Of a stretch of DNA of 64,000 bases, positions 24,441 through 35,619 are shown piece after piece. Under the pieces are notes generated by a model. The model saw nothing but the letters and a program-made list of their open reading frames with translations, was not told where the DNA came from and made no database searches. The position numbers were made by a program, and so were the translations under genes. Where the stretch lies: assembly GCA_013398955.1 (NCBI GenBank), contig VWPU01012710.1, positions 124,001 through 188,000 of the forward strand. Direction: 5' to 3'. The DNA comes from Callaeas wilsoni (Eukaryota; Chordata; Aves; Passeriformes; Callaeidae). How positions within the stretch are numbered: the first letter of the stretch is position 1; each line of letters starts with the position of its first letter.

Positions 24441-25305
24441 TATTTTCTGTGAGTTACAACTGTCCCAAAACAGCCTTAGGTTAAAACATGTCATGCCTTT
24501 CACTCCAAAGAATCAGTTGAAGAAAATCCAACCAGATTTGGGCAAACTCAGAATTTTTAAAAGTCTGTGATAGGAGGAATGGCAAGTAAACAATCTTTTG
24601 TTGTTGTTGCTGTTGTCACAGAAATGACTGCACAAGTCCTTTAACTTAAATAATAGAGTTTAGTCCTTACACACTGCTTTTCCCTTTGAGCTAAACCAAG
24701 CAAAATCTCAAAAATTCTCATACCACCTTTTCTTAGACTTAAAAAGTAGGAAGGGGAAAGGGCAACATGGTCTGCTGGAGTACCAAATCTGAAGTTGTGG
24801 GCCCTGATTTGATTTATGGCCATGGCTCACACCACTAAACTCGTCCAGGATCAATTTCTTTGCTCACGGTGTTAACAAAACGTGAAATCTCTCCGCTGTT
24901 GTCAGAGTGCAATAGCGAGGAAAAGCCCCAGAGAAAGAGCTCCTGCTGGATCCAACCTGTGGTTCCAACATGGCAACTCCATGTGTTCAGCCAACAAAAA
25001 CACGGCCAAAAAGCCATGGATCGGGCCAGCCGGGAATGCTCAGGTGACAACAGCACCTTGGCAGGTACATTCTACCTGGGCGCCCATCCCCACTCGCCAG
25101 GACAGCCCGGCCAAGGCCGACCTGACACATTGCACAGCAGCTGTGCAAGCTCTCAGATTTATTCTTCTCTGAACGACCCGGCCAGGTTCTGAAACTCAAG
25201 GCCAGCAGCACACCACTGCTGTGGTTTACACCTGATACCTCCCCTCTGCATCATCTGTGCTCGCCCAAGTGAGGAATTTTATGAATTGACTTTTGAGCAC
25301 ATCCA
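24441..25305. other. Non-coding, becoming GC-rich towards the CpG island
   Basis: No gene or repeat recognised. A short (GTT)n-like run is at 24598-24615. Overlapping frames on both strands from 24835 to 25211 are chance openings in rising GC. This could include transcribed sequence upstream of, or antisense to, the CpG-island promoter. Confidence 0.45.
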
Positions 25306-25309
25306 TCCA

Positions 25310-25615
25310 CAACAGGTGACAGCGCGCTGGGGCGCGTTGGCTGCCGGCCCTGCCTGCGCCCCGTGCCAGGCAGCCTCCCTCGGCCCTGCCTTGGGCTGCG
25401 GGCTCTGCCGGGTGTTTGTGGCCGCTTCCAGGGGATTAAACTGCACAGGGCGGGGGGGAAAAGGGGCACAAAGCCAGGCAGCAGCGGGCCCGCAGCGCCG
25501 AGGGGCCGCCACAACATGGCGCCGCGGCCAATGGGGCACGCGCGGCGCGGGCCCGCGCGGCGCTGCCACCTGGCGGCCGCCGCCGCGCACTGCGCCCGCT
25601 CCGGATCTTCCCGAA
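25310..25615. promoter_or_regulatory. CpG island, probable TATA-less promoter
   Basis: This is the only stretch of the window with several dozen CpGs in 300 bases; elsewhere CpG is rare. Motifs typical of TATA-less promoters cluster at the 3' part: YY1-like AACATGGCGCC (25513-25523), a CCAAT box in cggccaatgggg (25526-25537), NRF1-like GCACGCGC, and an ETS/GC-type gctccggatc. A CTCF-type motif lies within it. Direction is unclear. A polypyrimidine-AG (acccccgcag, ending 25699) downstream could be a splice acceptor but is unsupported. It could start a long non-coding RNA, be an alternative first exon of a neighbouring gene, or be an orphan CpG island of a developmental enhancer. The long frames across it are artefacts of GC content. 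Confidence 0.6.
25563..25576 (-). promoter_or_regulatory. CTCF-type binding motif
   Basis: On the minus strand the bases read CCGCCAGGTGGCAG, which agrees with the published degenerate CTCF core CCASYAGRKGGCRS at 13 of 14 positions. It lies inside the CpG island, where unmethylated DNA would allow binding. CTCF at such a site could mark a loop anchor or domain boundary. Occupancy cannot be judged from sequence. Confidence 0.5.
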
Positions 25616-25779
25616 GAAACCCCTCATTCTTGTCACCCAAAACCCCCAAATTGTTGTCTTCCCCCTCAAAAAAAAATCTAATTTTTGTTACCCCCGCAGG
25701 GGAACACCACAAAGATGGGCAGGCACCAGCTCCCTCACAGGCTTCCTCACACACATACAGCCGTGAGGCCTCGGGGTAC

Positions 25780-26020
25780 CCGGCGGTGCGAGGCCCAAGG
25801 CTGATTACACGAGGTGGCGGCGTTAATGAGGTAAAATATCGTCGCGTTATTGTTAATCTCTTAATAAATGCATTGAAAACCCGCCACCATCCATTAAAAG
25901 CTGCCCAGGGGTTGGGATGTGAGCGGGCAGGTTTTCTCCATGTTAATTTATATTGGGCAAATCAGAAAGTTAAAGGACGTAGGCGACTTGCAATCCAGTC
26001 AGCTTAAGAGTGCACACATG
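25780..26020. promoter_or_regulatory. Putative conserved non-coding element beside the CpG island
   Basis: Directly follows the CpG island. It contains ctgattacacgaggtggcgg, gcgttaatgaggtaaaatat, then SOX core ATTGTT (25849-25854) overlapping GTTAAT, taataaatgcattgaaaac, and gttaatttatattgggcaaa. CpGs persist within AT-rich words (atcgtcgcgttatt), which suggests constraint or lack of methylation. The 3' half of the 214-codon chance frame crosses it. Likely an enhancer or promoter-proximal element, inferred. Confidence 0.45.
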
Positions 26021-26529
26021 AAACAAGGCTTTGGGATTCACCATTTGACTCCTCACCAACTTTTAAGGTTTCACAAATGCATTCTTTTGATGTGTTTTTT
26101 TTCCCTCCCCAAAAATACTTCCCTCCCCTCCCAAAATATCCATTTTTAAACTCTGCTTCTATTACAGCACGTGAAAGCAGCGCACCAAGAAACAGAAAAG
26201 TGAAGGCTTGGTCCATCTCCCATGAAAGCTCGGTGCAATATCAGACACACTTTAAGTCTCTACTTGTATTAAACACAGAACCCATCTAAAACGAAACCTT
26301 CTGAAAGTACTGGGTGGTTAAGTACCTTGAAAATCGTGTTTCAAGGGTACATCAGGGGATTTGTCTTTGCTGAGGTGGATGAGAAGCCAGCCCTTTCAAG
26401 GCATTTGCTGTAGACATCACAAGAAATCAAAGTCCTGGCGCCTATAGGAGCTGAGGCACCAGAGTGGCTGATCAGAGCCCGGGGATTTACAGTCACAGCA
26501 GTTACTGACAACAAATTGTAGGTGCTCTG

Positions 26530-26565
26530 CGAACCCGCGCGCGCTGACGTGTCAGCGGCGCCTGA
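26530..26565. promoter_or_regulatory. Short CpG cluster with near-palindromic bZIP/TALE-like site
   Basis: An alternating CG run (26536-26544) abuts GCTGACGTGTCAGC (26543-26556), a 14-base near palindrome containing TGACGTGTCA. This resembles CRE-like bZIP sites and also two inverted TGAC/GTCA half-sites of the kind bound by MEIS/TGIF proteins. It stands alone in CpG-poor DNA about 1 kb from the main island. Function unknown. Confidence 0.35.
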
Positions 26566-26572
26566 GACACAA

Positions 26573-27719
26573 AGTACCAGGGCTGCCCTCAAGTACAATG
26601 CTAACCACACCGTCGGAAATCACAGCAAATAAACCAAATAGCAGAGGAACTACAGAAAAGGGGGAAACACCCAACAGGTCAGCTTCCATGAGTTTTCATA
26701 CCTGTCTGAGTCCGTGTTATTTCACTTTGTAATAAAAGGATAAGGAGATCTTTGTAGTTATTTTACTGAGGTCAGAGAGGGTGATGTGCATCTAGAGCAG
26801 CCTTCGTAACCAAGCGTCAGGAGCATTACTGATCAGCTCAGAACTCACCTGAAGGCTAAAGCCTGAATTGTATTATCATTTACTTTTGTAAATCTGTTAT
26901 AATGCCTGCCTTTCCATCCCGCCTAGCTTTTACCCGTTCCTGTGTTTATTCCGTGCGTGCTCTATTTCCTTAATGCAAATAAATGTGGTTTTGTGTTGAT
27001 TTGTTGTTTATTTTAATAAGTGAATGTTTTTTTAATGAATAAATGCTAAAAAACAAACAAAAAAAACCCAGATTTCTGTGATTACAAATTCACTTTACCT
27101 TTTCTCTACCTCCAGAGCAACAGGGTGATCCAGGAATCAACTATCACTTATCCCTGTAACTTCCTGTAACCTTCCTGTCTGGGCACAGCAAAGATAACCT
27201 CTGCCCCACAGGGCTCACAGTCTAAAAAGCTTTGTCCCATATAACCTCATCACAGTAACCCTTTCTGCATCTTCCTTCTCCATCTCTTTGCCACGCATGC
27301 TTTAAGAAATAATCTCAAGTGCTTCTCTGTCATCCTTTTTAGTGATTCAAAGGGAAACAAAGACTTGTTGTGGTCAACAAGTGAATGCTGCAGAATCCCA
27401 GTAATTAATGCTTGCATGTAGAACAAAACCACCCTCTACATCTACCTGCTTGTTCTAAGGCAAGGAGACATGCCTACAGCATCTCACCAGCACAGAATCT
27501 AACACAAAATCAATGACACTTGCCACAACCAGGCCAAGCCACCAGAACAATGTTTTGCCTCCTCTGAAGATCTTCGAGCAATTGCCACTGGCAGCAAATA
27601 AACCACATAATTCTCTGTTGAATAAGTTACCAGAAAATAAAAAATGGAAAGAAACCCCATTACTTAACATATTCATCCCCACATCTGGATGATAAAATAT
27701 AATTCTTATGGCAAAATAT
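26573..27719. other. Non-coding; AATAAA-rich segment at 26930-27060
   Basis: No gene recognised. The segment 26930-27060 is AT-rich with AATAAA (26979-26984), a second AATAAA near 27040 and a perfect octamer (26973-26980), with T-rich sequence after it. This could be a CNE or the 3' end of a non-coding transcript from the CpG island, but neither is supported directly. The rest shows short chance frames only. Confidence 0.4.
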
Positions 27720-28010
27720 AATTTTTAGGCGCTATGTTCCCTATCTGCAATTACATCAAAATCACATTAATTGAGCTATAACACTGTCAGGCCCAGCAGC
27801 TGGGAGGCACATCCATACATTCTAAAGAGGTGGCCATTAATTCAGTGCTCCACAGAGTGGCAATGAAGCTGGGATGTCCGTTCCCCAACGTGATTTACTG
27901 TCTTTCAAGCTGCTTAAGTGGGAACCTCTACAAAAAGATTTAAGTTAAGTGACTCTTATGCCGAGCTGGAGCTCATTTATTATTGAATTAAGTTTTCATT
28001 TCTTTTAAAG
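27720..28010. promoter_or_regulatory. Putative conserved non-coding element with two NKX2-like sites
   Basis: Repeat-free block with caattacatcaaaatcacat, cattaattgagctataacac and ggccattaattcagtgctcc. Two TTAAGTG words (27914-27920 and 27945-27951), the core bound by NKX2-class homeoproteins, lie 31 bases apart on the same strand, roughly three helical turns. The 3' part (ctcatttattattgaattaa) is homeodomain-like. Regulatory role inferred. Confidence 0.45.
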
Positions 28011-28151
28011 GGAAAGAGAAATATAGTTTTATTCGAAACAAGGTAAAACAGTTCAAAGGAATCAACTATTATGATTTAGGAAGTAAGAATATGTATCAGC
28101 AGGTGACGGTGGCATTTTGCTTTCCTACTACTGTAAAGATAAATTTAAAAA

Positions 28152-28240
28152 TTATATATGTACTTACAGTAGAAATGTACATATATATGGTTTATGTAAC
28201 TATGTATGTACAAAGATATGGAAAAATATATATATATGAA
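28152..28240. repeat. AT-rich microsatellite with an 11-bp stem-loop
   Basis: TA/TG-type low-complexity sequence. TATATATGTAC (28153-28163) and GTACATATATA (28177-28187) are exact inverted repeats around a 13-base loop. Further on, a (TA)n run occurs at 28227-28238. Such hairpins arise readily in TA-rich DNA. Confidence 0.7.
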
Positions 28241-28929
28241 ATTAGAAACGTAGATACAGATTAAATGTATCTGAAACATTTATGAGCCCAAGTCCCAAAA
28301 CTAAACATAGGCTTAGTTTTAAGCCTACATGTGCCTGTTAGCTTAGCATCCTTTTTCATACACTAGCAGTTCAGTCTCTTTAAATAATATATTCAACCAA
28401 GTTCTAGTTCAGAAAATATACTGTATTTTATTTCTTTTCGGTAAAAAAAAAGACTTGCACCTGACCCTCAAGCACCTTAGTTAGATGGAGATAGAAAGGG
28501 TGGGCATTGTTTTTGATGTCATGTACTAAAAACTGAGTCTGAGAGAGAAACAGAAATTTATCCTTCTCAAACAGCAGGTACCCAATTTCTGCCCTGAAAT
28601 TAGAACATCAGAACACAGCAATCAGTGCAATATTTGGCCTCTGTCCTCTAACCACATGAAAGAAATATACTGAGCTAAATTTGCTGCCAGCTTAATTTTA
28701 TTGAAATTAGTGGAGTTTATCCAACAAAATATTTGGCATCTTGCATTTGATAGGCAAAATGTGCCAGTGCAGGGAATGGGATTTGGAGGGAAAGCAGTTA
28801 TTCTGCATGTTTAATATTTCTGCATTGGCTAAATATTTCTGAGTAAAATATACTTTAAAATAATAATTAAAATTTGCCAGGACCCCCATAATGGTGTCAT
28901 TTACACTCCAGTCACATGAGTCTACAGCA

Positions 28930-29240
28930 CAAGACCCTTTCATAATTAGGAACGTACACTATATAAGCTCCCTCCCTAATTAGCAAATTATGTTGAAAAT
29001 AGCATCCTGCTAATTAACGGTTATTATGGCATTTCTGAAGCTGAAGCTTTAATTATCACCAACGTAATGATTGTGTACAGAAAAAAACAACTTTTTTTTC
29101 CTTAAATTATCAATAAGGGCAGGAGATTATTATCAGGCGAATCTGCTGACGGCTGATTAATTTGTTTGATGCAAAGTTGCTGTGTGTTTCATATTATTTT
29201 ATCGGAGTTGCAGGAAAAAGGTACATAATTTGGTTTCATT
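28930..29240. promoter_or_regulatory. Putative strongly conserved non-coding element (homeodomain-rich)
   Basis: One of the best CNE candidates. TAATTA cores occur at 28977-28982, 29011-29016 and 29050-29055, joined by ggttattatggcatttctga, atcaccaacgtaatgattgt, gattattatcaggcgaatct, gctgacggctgattaatttg and atattattttatcggagttg. CpGs (taacgg, caacgt, aggcga, gacgg, atcgg) survive inside AT-rich sequence across some 200 bases, which is unusual without constraint. No coding frame or repeat. I cannot name the target gene. Confidence 0.55.
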
Positions 29241-29329
29241 AGCAACTACTGCTATTTATCACTAGAAGATACCCCTCCCTTTTTTGTTGTTTGTTCAATT
29301 CCCTCTGTGTTTTTGCCTGCACCAGCATC

Positions 29330-29520
29330 AAAGTCAAGAGCAGGAAGTTTTAATTAAGTGACACTAATGAGGTCGTTGAAAATGATACTTCAGCAATTCA
29401 GCATGCTGTTAAATGTGTTTATTCTATAATGTCATCAAAGGTGATTGTTTTCCCTTGTAATAGATAAAATTCATTACCATAAGCATTGTACTTTTGAGTG
29501 TTAGAGATACAAAACGCGAG
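29330..29520. promoter_or_regulatory. Putative conserved non-coding element with TCF/LEF and SOX motifs
   Basis: Includes ttttaattaagtgacactaa, a perfect 10-base palindrome CAGCATGCTG (29399-29408), a consensus TCF/LEF site ATCAAAGG (29434-29441) followed within three bases by SOX core ATTGTT (29444-29449), and aattcattaccataagcatt. No coding frame or repeat. Paired TCF and SOX sites suggest a Wnt-responsive enhancer, which is inference only. Confidence 0.5.
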
Positions 29521-31387
29521 TTAGTCAGGTGTGTCTGTTGCACATTTCATCTCATCTACCTCTGTAAATGAATTCGCATCTAAAACTATCCCTTGAAAAG
29601 GAAATGTAGCATGAGCTGTAGTTGTAAGGGGCTTTTTGTTTAGCAGTAGCTAGCTGTGAGCAACCTGCTTGGGTGTGATGATCGGAGCCCTGCTTTTAGA
29701 GCTGCCAACCCATTCGCATCTCGAAATTCTCTTGGCTGTAGCCTATTTTGCATGTCCTAATCACACAGTTTGAATGAATCATTTCCAGTCTGCAAAGGAG
29801 CTGTAGAGTAGTGATACGAGGAATACCAAGATTTTGAAAATCAAAGAAATCACGATAGGCTGAGGATGAGGTCATCATCTCGTAGACCAGCTGAACGAGG
29901 TGGAGGAAACACGCTCTTCAAATCTGAATCAGGAGTAGTTATGAGCATTTATGAGTCTCTGCTGCTCTGTTCCTCACTGGGGATTTGGCCATATAGAAAT
30001 AACCTTTGTTTGGCCCCACATTTGCACAGGAAAAAAAACCTTATAGATGTTTTGTAAGATATGGCTCCTGCAAACACACAAAACCCAGAGATCCTGTAAG
30101 CAGAGCTAATGAAGAGGTATGTTCATGTCTATGGATTTGGCATGAGCAGGGGCTAAAAATACACAAAAAGTCCTAAATGTTTGGGACAAGACAGGCCTTG
30201 TTGGAGAGACAATGTCTGTATCCATGTAGCATCTGGTCTGGTCAATCCTCAAATTGTTTGATTCCTTGACAAATACATTTCAGAATTTTTTAAAAAATTA
30301 ATACTAGTCTTAAATTCAATTTGCAGAACTATGTTCAAAACAGAAGCTGCCTCTGAAGTACTAATCTGAACATATTAAGGAAGCAATAAGCAGACTTAAA
30401 TGGGGTTCATCTCTCCCGACACCTTGCAGTAGGTTAAAGACACGGACATTCAGCTGAAGTCAGAACATAATACAGCCCACGGTACTTCCTGGCAACCCAC
30501 TTCAACCCCAAAATTTCACTCATATGATTAAGAGCGTCAAAATGTTGCTCTTCGGCCTTTGTATGCTAAAAAAAATAAGGAACTAGGTACATGTGAACAC
30601 GAAGCAGAGTAAAAATATAGTTCACATTTTCATTGTATTTTTTTAAACTACTACAGATCCTGAAGTTTTCCTTATTTAGAATAACATGAAACGAAAAAAC
30701 TAGAGGAATAAGCGCTATGGGAAAAGTCTCCCTTTTCTTCCCTGAAGAATGGAGGCAATAATTTGTTTTGGTTTACATCAAATTAATTTTTAAAAACTCA
30801 GTTTCTTTCCAGTATTTTTTTTTTTAAAGTCAGATGAGGCAAAACAAAAAAAAACTACGAGTTATTCAGAATGCCAAAGCACCACAAATATTTTTCTGTG
30901 GCAAAAGTCCAGTGTTTCCAATAAATAGCATTTGGACACTGCTCAATTGCTAAGTGAAATATAACATGGCATATGCGGGCTTAATACTGGAAATCCTTAC
31001 TTACAGTTCAAATTTAGAGCTGCCTTTCAAAATTTTAGTCCTAGTAGATCCCGTTTTAAACACCTGGCCCATCCTGCATGGCTTTCCATCTGGCTGGAGG
31101 GAGAATGCCCTCCAACTGAAACAGTCTAAAGCCACCAAAATCACCTTGTCCTTTGCTCCACGACAAAGATGGCCAGGGCCATTTGGATTTGTTGGTCCAG
31201 CCCTCCGGAGAACCCAAAGAACACAGCATTCTCTGACATGATATTGCAAAGAGGTGCTCCATCCTGGGAATACGAACTGTGCTTTACAGTGTAAAGCCAC
31301 TCATTTCCCCCAGTTGTCACCCCTTGCAGTTGCTAACCCTGCAGAGACATTAGCAATGTGCTGGAGATAAAAGAGTCTCATCCTTCC

Positions 31388-31450
31388 TCCTTGAAGTCAA
31401 TGGCACAACTCCTATCCATTTCAGTGGGGCAGAGCTGGACCTTTAATGAG
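31388..31450. mobile_element. Palindromic MITE relic ('cattgaagtcaatgg' core)
   Basis: The words ccttgaagtcaatggcacaa (31390-31409) and atccatttcagtggggcag (31414-31432) recall the two halves of the core cattgaagtcaatggcaaaactcccattgacttcaatgggg of an old amniote palindromic repeat. Ends are not visible. Similarity is from memory and partial. Confidence 0.5.
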
Positions 31451-32662
31451 AAATAAACAGTTCCCAAAGTGATTTTTACAAATAATAGTTACAGTGGCAC
31501 CACAAACAAGCTGTGATAGCTGGATAAGACATGAAAAGAATTTTTGCTTTACAGTCAGGAGCAGGGAATTAGAAATTGCCTGCAAACTCACCCACCCATC
31601 CCCACGGCAAGAGCCATAAATCATCATTTTGTCCACACAGAGCAAAAAGCAGGAATCACAGGAAGATGCAGGGAGAGCCGCCCTTCATGTGGACAGCAGG
31701 GGACACGTCTGGGTCACATGACCCCTAACCTTATCTTTATTTTTCCATCAAGCTCTGTGACATTTGTCCTTTTTCATTCAATAAGATGCAGGACTATTTG
31801 CCATTTTCAAGTAACCCCATTATACAGTACTTCCCATTGACAGACGCGTCCCCACAGTACAAGGTGCTTTAACTCTTTCTAATAGGTTTCTTCCTGACTC
31901 CTGTATCCCGAGTGGGATTTTGTGTTTTGTTTGCTTTGACAAAAAGAAGAAAGGGAAAAAAGAAAGAAAGAAACATACCCCCTGGGAAAGTTAACCTCAA
32001 AACATAACATTTCCAAAGCAGGATAAACCACTATCGTAACTGCAGAGGACAACATAATTACAGGCAAAACCATTGAAAAACAGATGTACTGAGCAAGCAG
32101 TCTTGGCAGTCCAAAGTTAGAAGGTCAATAGGTTGGGTTGCCTAAATTGTAGCTTTTTAAAGCAGGCATTAGTTTCTTTCTGCAGATTAGCACTTGAGGA
32201 TCTATATTTTGTCTGAAATCACAGGCACCTTCTCATCCAAAAGCCCAACTTCTCTAGAAATATAAAAATGGACATAAAACTTCATTCCAACTAGTGGTGG
32301 GGGGTGGGGAGGAGCTGTATGCAGAAGCTGACAGTTTGCATCTCCAGAAGGTTTCTACCGGCTTCACAAAATATTGTCTCCTATCAGCGATTAAAGCTTA
32401 GAGCTGCATTGTCCTTCTGTCACCCGAAGGGGCTCAACTCAGTGTCAGTCGTCCAAGGGGAAGAGGACATCCCATCTTTGTGTGTCCTCTACAGACTGAA
32501 GGTATCCTCAGGGGAACAAGCAATTTTATATCTGAGCTCTGACATATTGTTCTGGAAAGCTGAAGGATGTACCCACCTGCTCTTCCCATGGTGTTAAAAA
32601 TTTCCACACAAGCCCTGACAATTTTAATAGATTGGAAGGAGTAAGAAAGAGCTACTCTTCCC

Positions 32663-32712
32663 TTTTTACTGATAAGAAACTGAGGCCCAAAGAAACTTTG
32701 TAAAAGAAGTTA
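32663..32712 (-). repeat. MIR SINE fragment
   Basis: tttttactgataagaaactg followed by aggcccaaagaaactttgta matches, on the complementary strand, the conserved MIR segment that reads ctcagtttcctcatctgtaaaat. Only about 50 bases are recognisable and the rest has decayed. Confidence 0.5.
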
Positions 32713-35619
32713 CTCTGGAAAACCAGGACTTTGAGAAAGAATCTCTCAAGTGACCATCTGCAGCCTTACGGCCCTCAGCAACTTTCCTCCACCTCCACAA
32801 ACACATGTGGCCTCCCTGCCATAAACACTGTTGGTGGGCCCAGCCTTCAAGGTAGAGAACCTTCGCAAAGGGGAAAGACCCAGACTCTTGAACAGAGGAC
32901 AAGATGAAATATTTCAGGCAAACCCTTTGGTGCCTGCTCAGTCCCAGCCATGCCCTTCCTCGTAATGCGTGCTGAGCTGCTCCACTTCAGGATGGTTCTG
33001 ATAGAAGCAATGAGGACAATGTTCTCCACAGATACGTTTCAAGGACATCTCCAATTCACAAAAGTGTTTTTAAAACTCTGTGACGTAAATTTTTTTTTTG
33101 TATTAAAGCCATATGTTCAACCTCTCAGGTAAAGTCCAGAGAAGGGATCCCGCTGTCACATGGCACAAAACCTGGTGGAGGCAAAGGTACAGCTGACATC
33201 CACAAACACTCAAGAGAGTTTCACTGCCTCTGAGGGGCTACGTTCCCTCCAGCCCTGCCTCCGCTCTACTGAGAAAGGAGGAGAGCACTGCTGTGCAGCA
33301 CAGAGGCACCTTCACCATGGTTAGCTCCTCGCCCACACACAGAGTAACTGTGGGTCATTGAGGAGGCAGGATTTCAGCCTGAATGCAAATACGAGATGTG
33401 GACCAAGAAAATGCCCTACGGGGTTTTTTTTTCCCATGTGATTACAGGCACACTGAGATTCTCTGAGAAAAATGACACTCTGTTTAGTCACTACGGGAAG
33501 GAAAGCACCACTAGAAGCAGCGTCACTGGGGTGTCCGAACCACATTTTCAAAGGCAGAAGTTTAGTCATTTGTAGCTGACTTCCAGCATATCACTGTGCT
33601 CATGTGAGTGGATCCACCTCTGTGGCAAAAATCAGACTAAGACCACCCATTCTGGTTCTGTTCTTTCCTTAGCTTAGATTTGACCAGTAGCAGTCTCAAA
33701 TGCAACCTTACACCATGTGCTGTAACAGCAGACATGATGACAACCATGGGAAGAGGCTCAATACAAATTCTCAGTGCTCATTCCGTGCCAATCCATCCCT
33801 GTACCCTCCTGAAAAGCACCTGATTTGTATTAGCAACATTTCCAAACGACAACACTGAGGTGGATGTGGAAAAGTAAATACCACAAAGAGAATCACAGAT
33901 CAGGATACCAGTAACTAGAGGCTTTCTGTGGCAGCACTTGATAGCAGCCAGTAAATACATCCCAGACATGAGGTATAATGACATTTCTGAAGGGCAGTTG
34001 ATGCATGTGTGCACCCAGACGTCCCTACCCAGCATGACTGTCAATGTGATGACTTCCAGAAAACTTCTGAGATGCCATAAGATCACTGTACAGCCAGTGG
34101 ACAGCAAATTAAACATGTGACATGGCTGCAAAATGATCAGTGAGTTGGAGCCAGATGTACAAAGGTGGCTTGTGATGATCAAATGACACTGGTGGGGATG
34201 CACCTACAGCACTGTGTTTTCCAGACAGCAAGATTAGACAAGAAATATTGGCAAATTAGAGGGAGATAAGAGAAAAGTGACAAAAATTTTCAGTGACATT
34301 CAAGGGAAAAATAGATAAAGTGAAGTACCAGATAAGCCACGGACTCGTAGGCACGCATTTATTTTCTGGTGATAATAATTGAATTTGTAGGCTTCTTTTA
34401 CAATTAAAAAAAAATAAAACACAACCATAAAGCAGCAGTTTCACGAGGGTGCTGGAATCAATACCTGAACTCTTGGGCAGCGGTGGAGCTGCACAGACAA
34501 GTTCTCAGAGGAAGGCTGCAATATGTTTACCCTTACCATCTGTGACTGCAGCTCAGTGGTTGTGCAGCACTGCAGAGCTGACACGTCCTGCAGCCTTGCT
34601 CTCAGGATGGACACTGCCCGCATCCCAGCTGTGGCAAGATGTAGCTTACACTCCTTGTCCCTCGGTCCTCAAGATTAAAGACCTGTAGAAGCATCCTGCT
34701 GCTGCTCCTACCCTTGCCCATAGCAAATCAATGAGTGTTGAGGTTTTATTCTGACATACACATAGAAAATATCTGTTCTATGCACACAGAGACCTAGGCA
34801 GGGCACGAAATTGCCTCACAGTTGAGCCACAGTCCTGCTGAAGTCGTGACTGCCAGCACTCATTCAACATGCTCCAGGTACTCAAAATGCAGGTCAGGGA
34901 CAGAGTCTCAAGTGATCAGTGATAGGTTTTCAGCAGCACATTTTACACTGACAAATGAAAGTTTCTCTGCGGTGTCCCATCTTATAAATATTTCTGTAAA
35001 ATTTTTGTGCACCTTTGACACAAAATAGAACTTTAAAGCTAAAAAGAGGACTCTGTCTAAGGGAGCTACTGGATCGAGGACTCTGGTCCAAAATACTGAA
35101 AACCTGGACTCAAATCCTTTATCTTAGATACTGCAAAGACTAGAAAATTAGATGGGAATGCTTCACTTTTTTTTGCAGACTGGATTCTTGGTTTTCAGTC
35201 AGCACTGCTGAACCCTCACAGCTGGGTTCAGCTTCACAATGACCTCTGCAACCAACAATTCCCCAATTCCTGTTGAAACTCTTACGATCCCACTCCCAGA
35301 AGCCCACAGTATCAGAGATAGGCTCAAAAATACACAGGTTTCAAAAGACTGTGGTACCAGGCATGGCCGGTGAGTGGTTTTGGCTGCCCAGACCCACCCA
35401 TCCAGACAATGCCACTATCCAGTCCCAGGCCACACAAGTGCATGGCTGGCTCCCATTTATTTGCTTCATGTCTTGATTTCCTGTTCTTCACTTTCACGAT
35501 TTATTTTCTCTCAGCTTCCTGCCATGTGTTCTCAGCTTGCAAAAGACAGGATGCCATTTGCATTCACAAACTACCAGGAGATTTTTACTGAACTGTAAAA
35601 GTTACATCGTTGGACATTA

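Larger units (their letters stand above)
29521..35615. other. Non-coding, mostly featureless
   Basis: About 6 kb without a supported gene. It contains a MITE-like relic (31388-31450), a MIR relic (32663-32712) and one octamer (33383-33390). The stretch 31060-31300 is open in several frames on both strands and looks unlike its surroundings; it may be an unrecognised old repeat. A 141-codon minus-strand frame at 33778-34203 has no recognisable domain. Confidence 0.45.

Noticed and set aside
25363..26007. Longest open frame (214 codons, plus strand) over the CpG island, with 167-codon frame on the minus strand
   Set aside because: Both strands are open across the same GC-rich sequence, peptides are Ala/Arg/Pro-rich without domains, and the 3' part crosses a CNE-like block. 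High GC removes stop codons.
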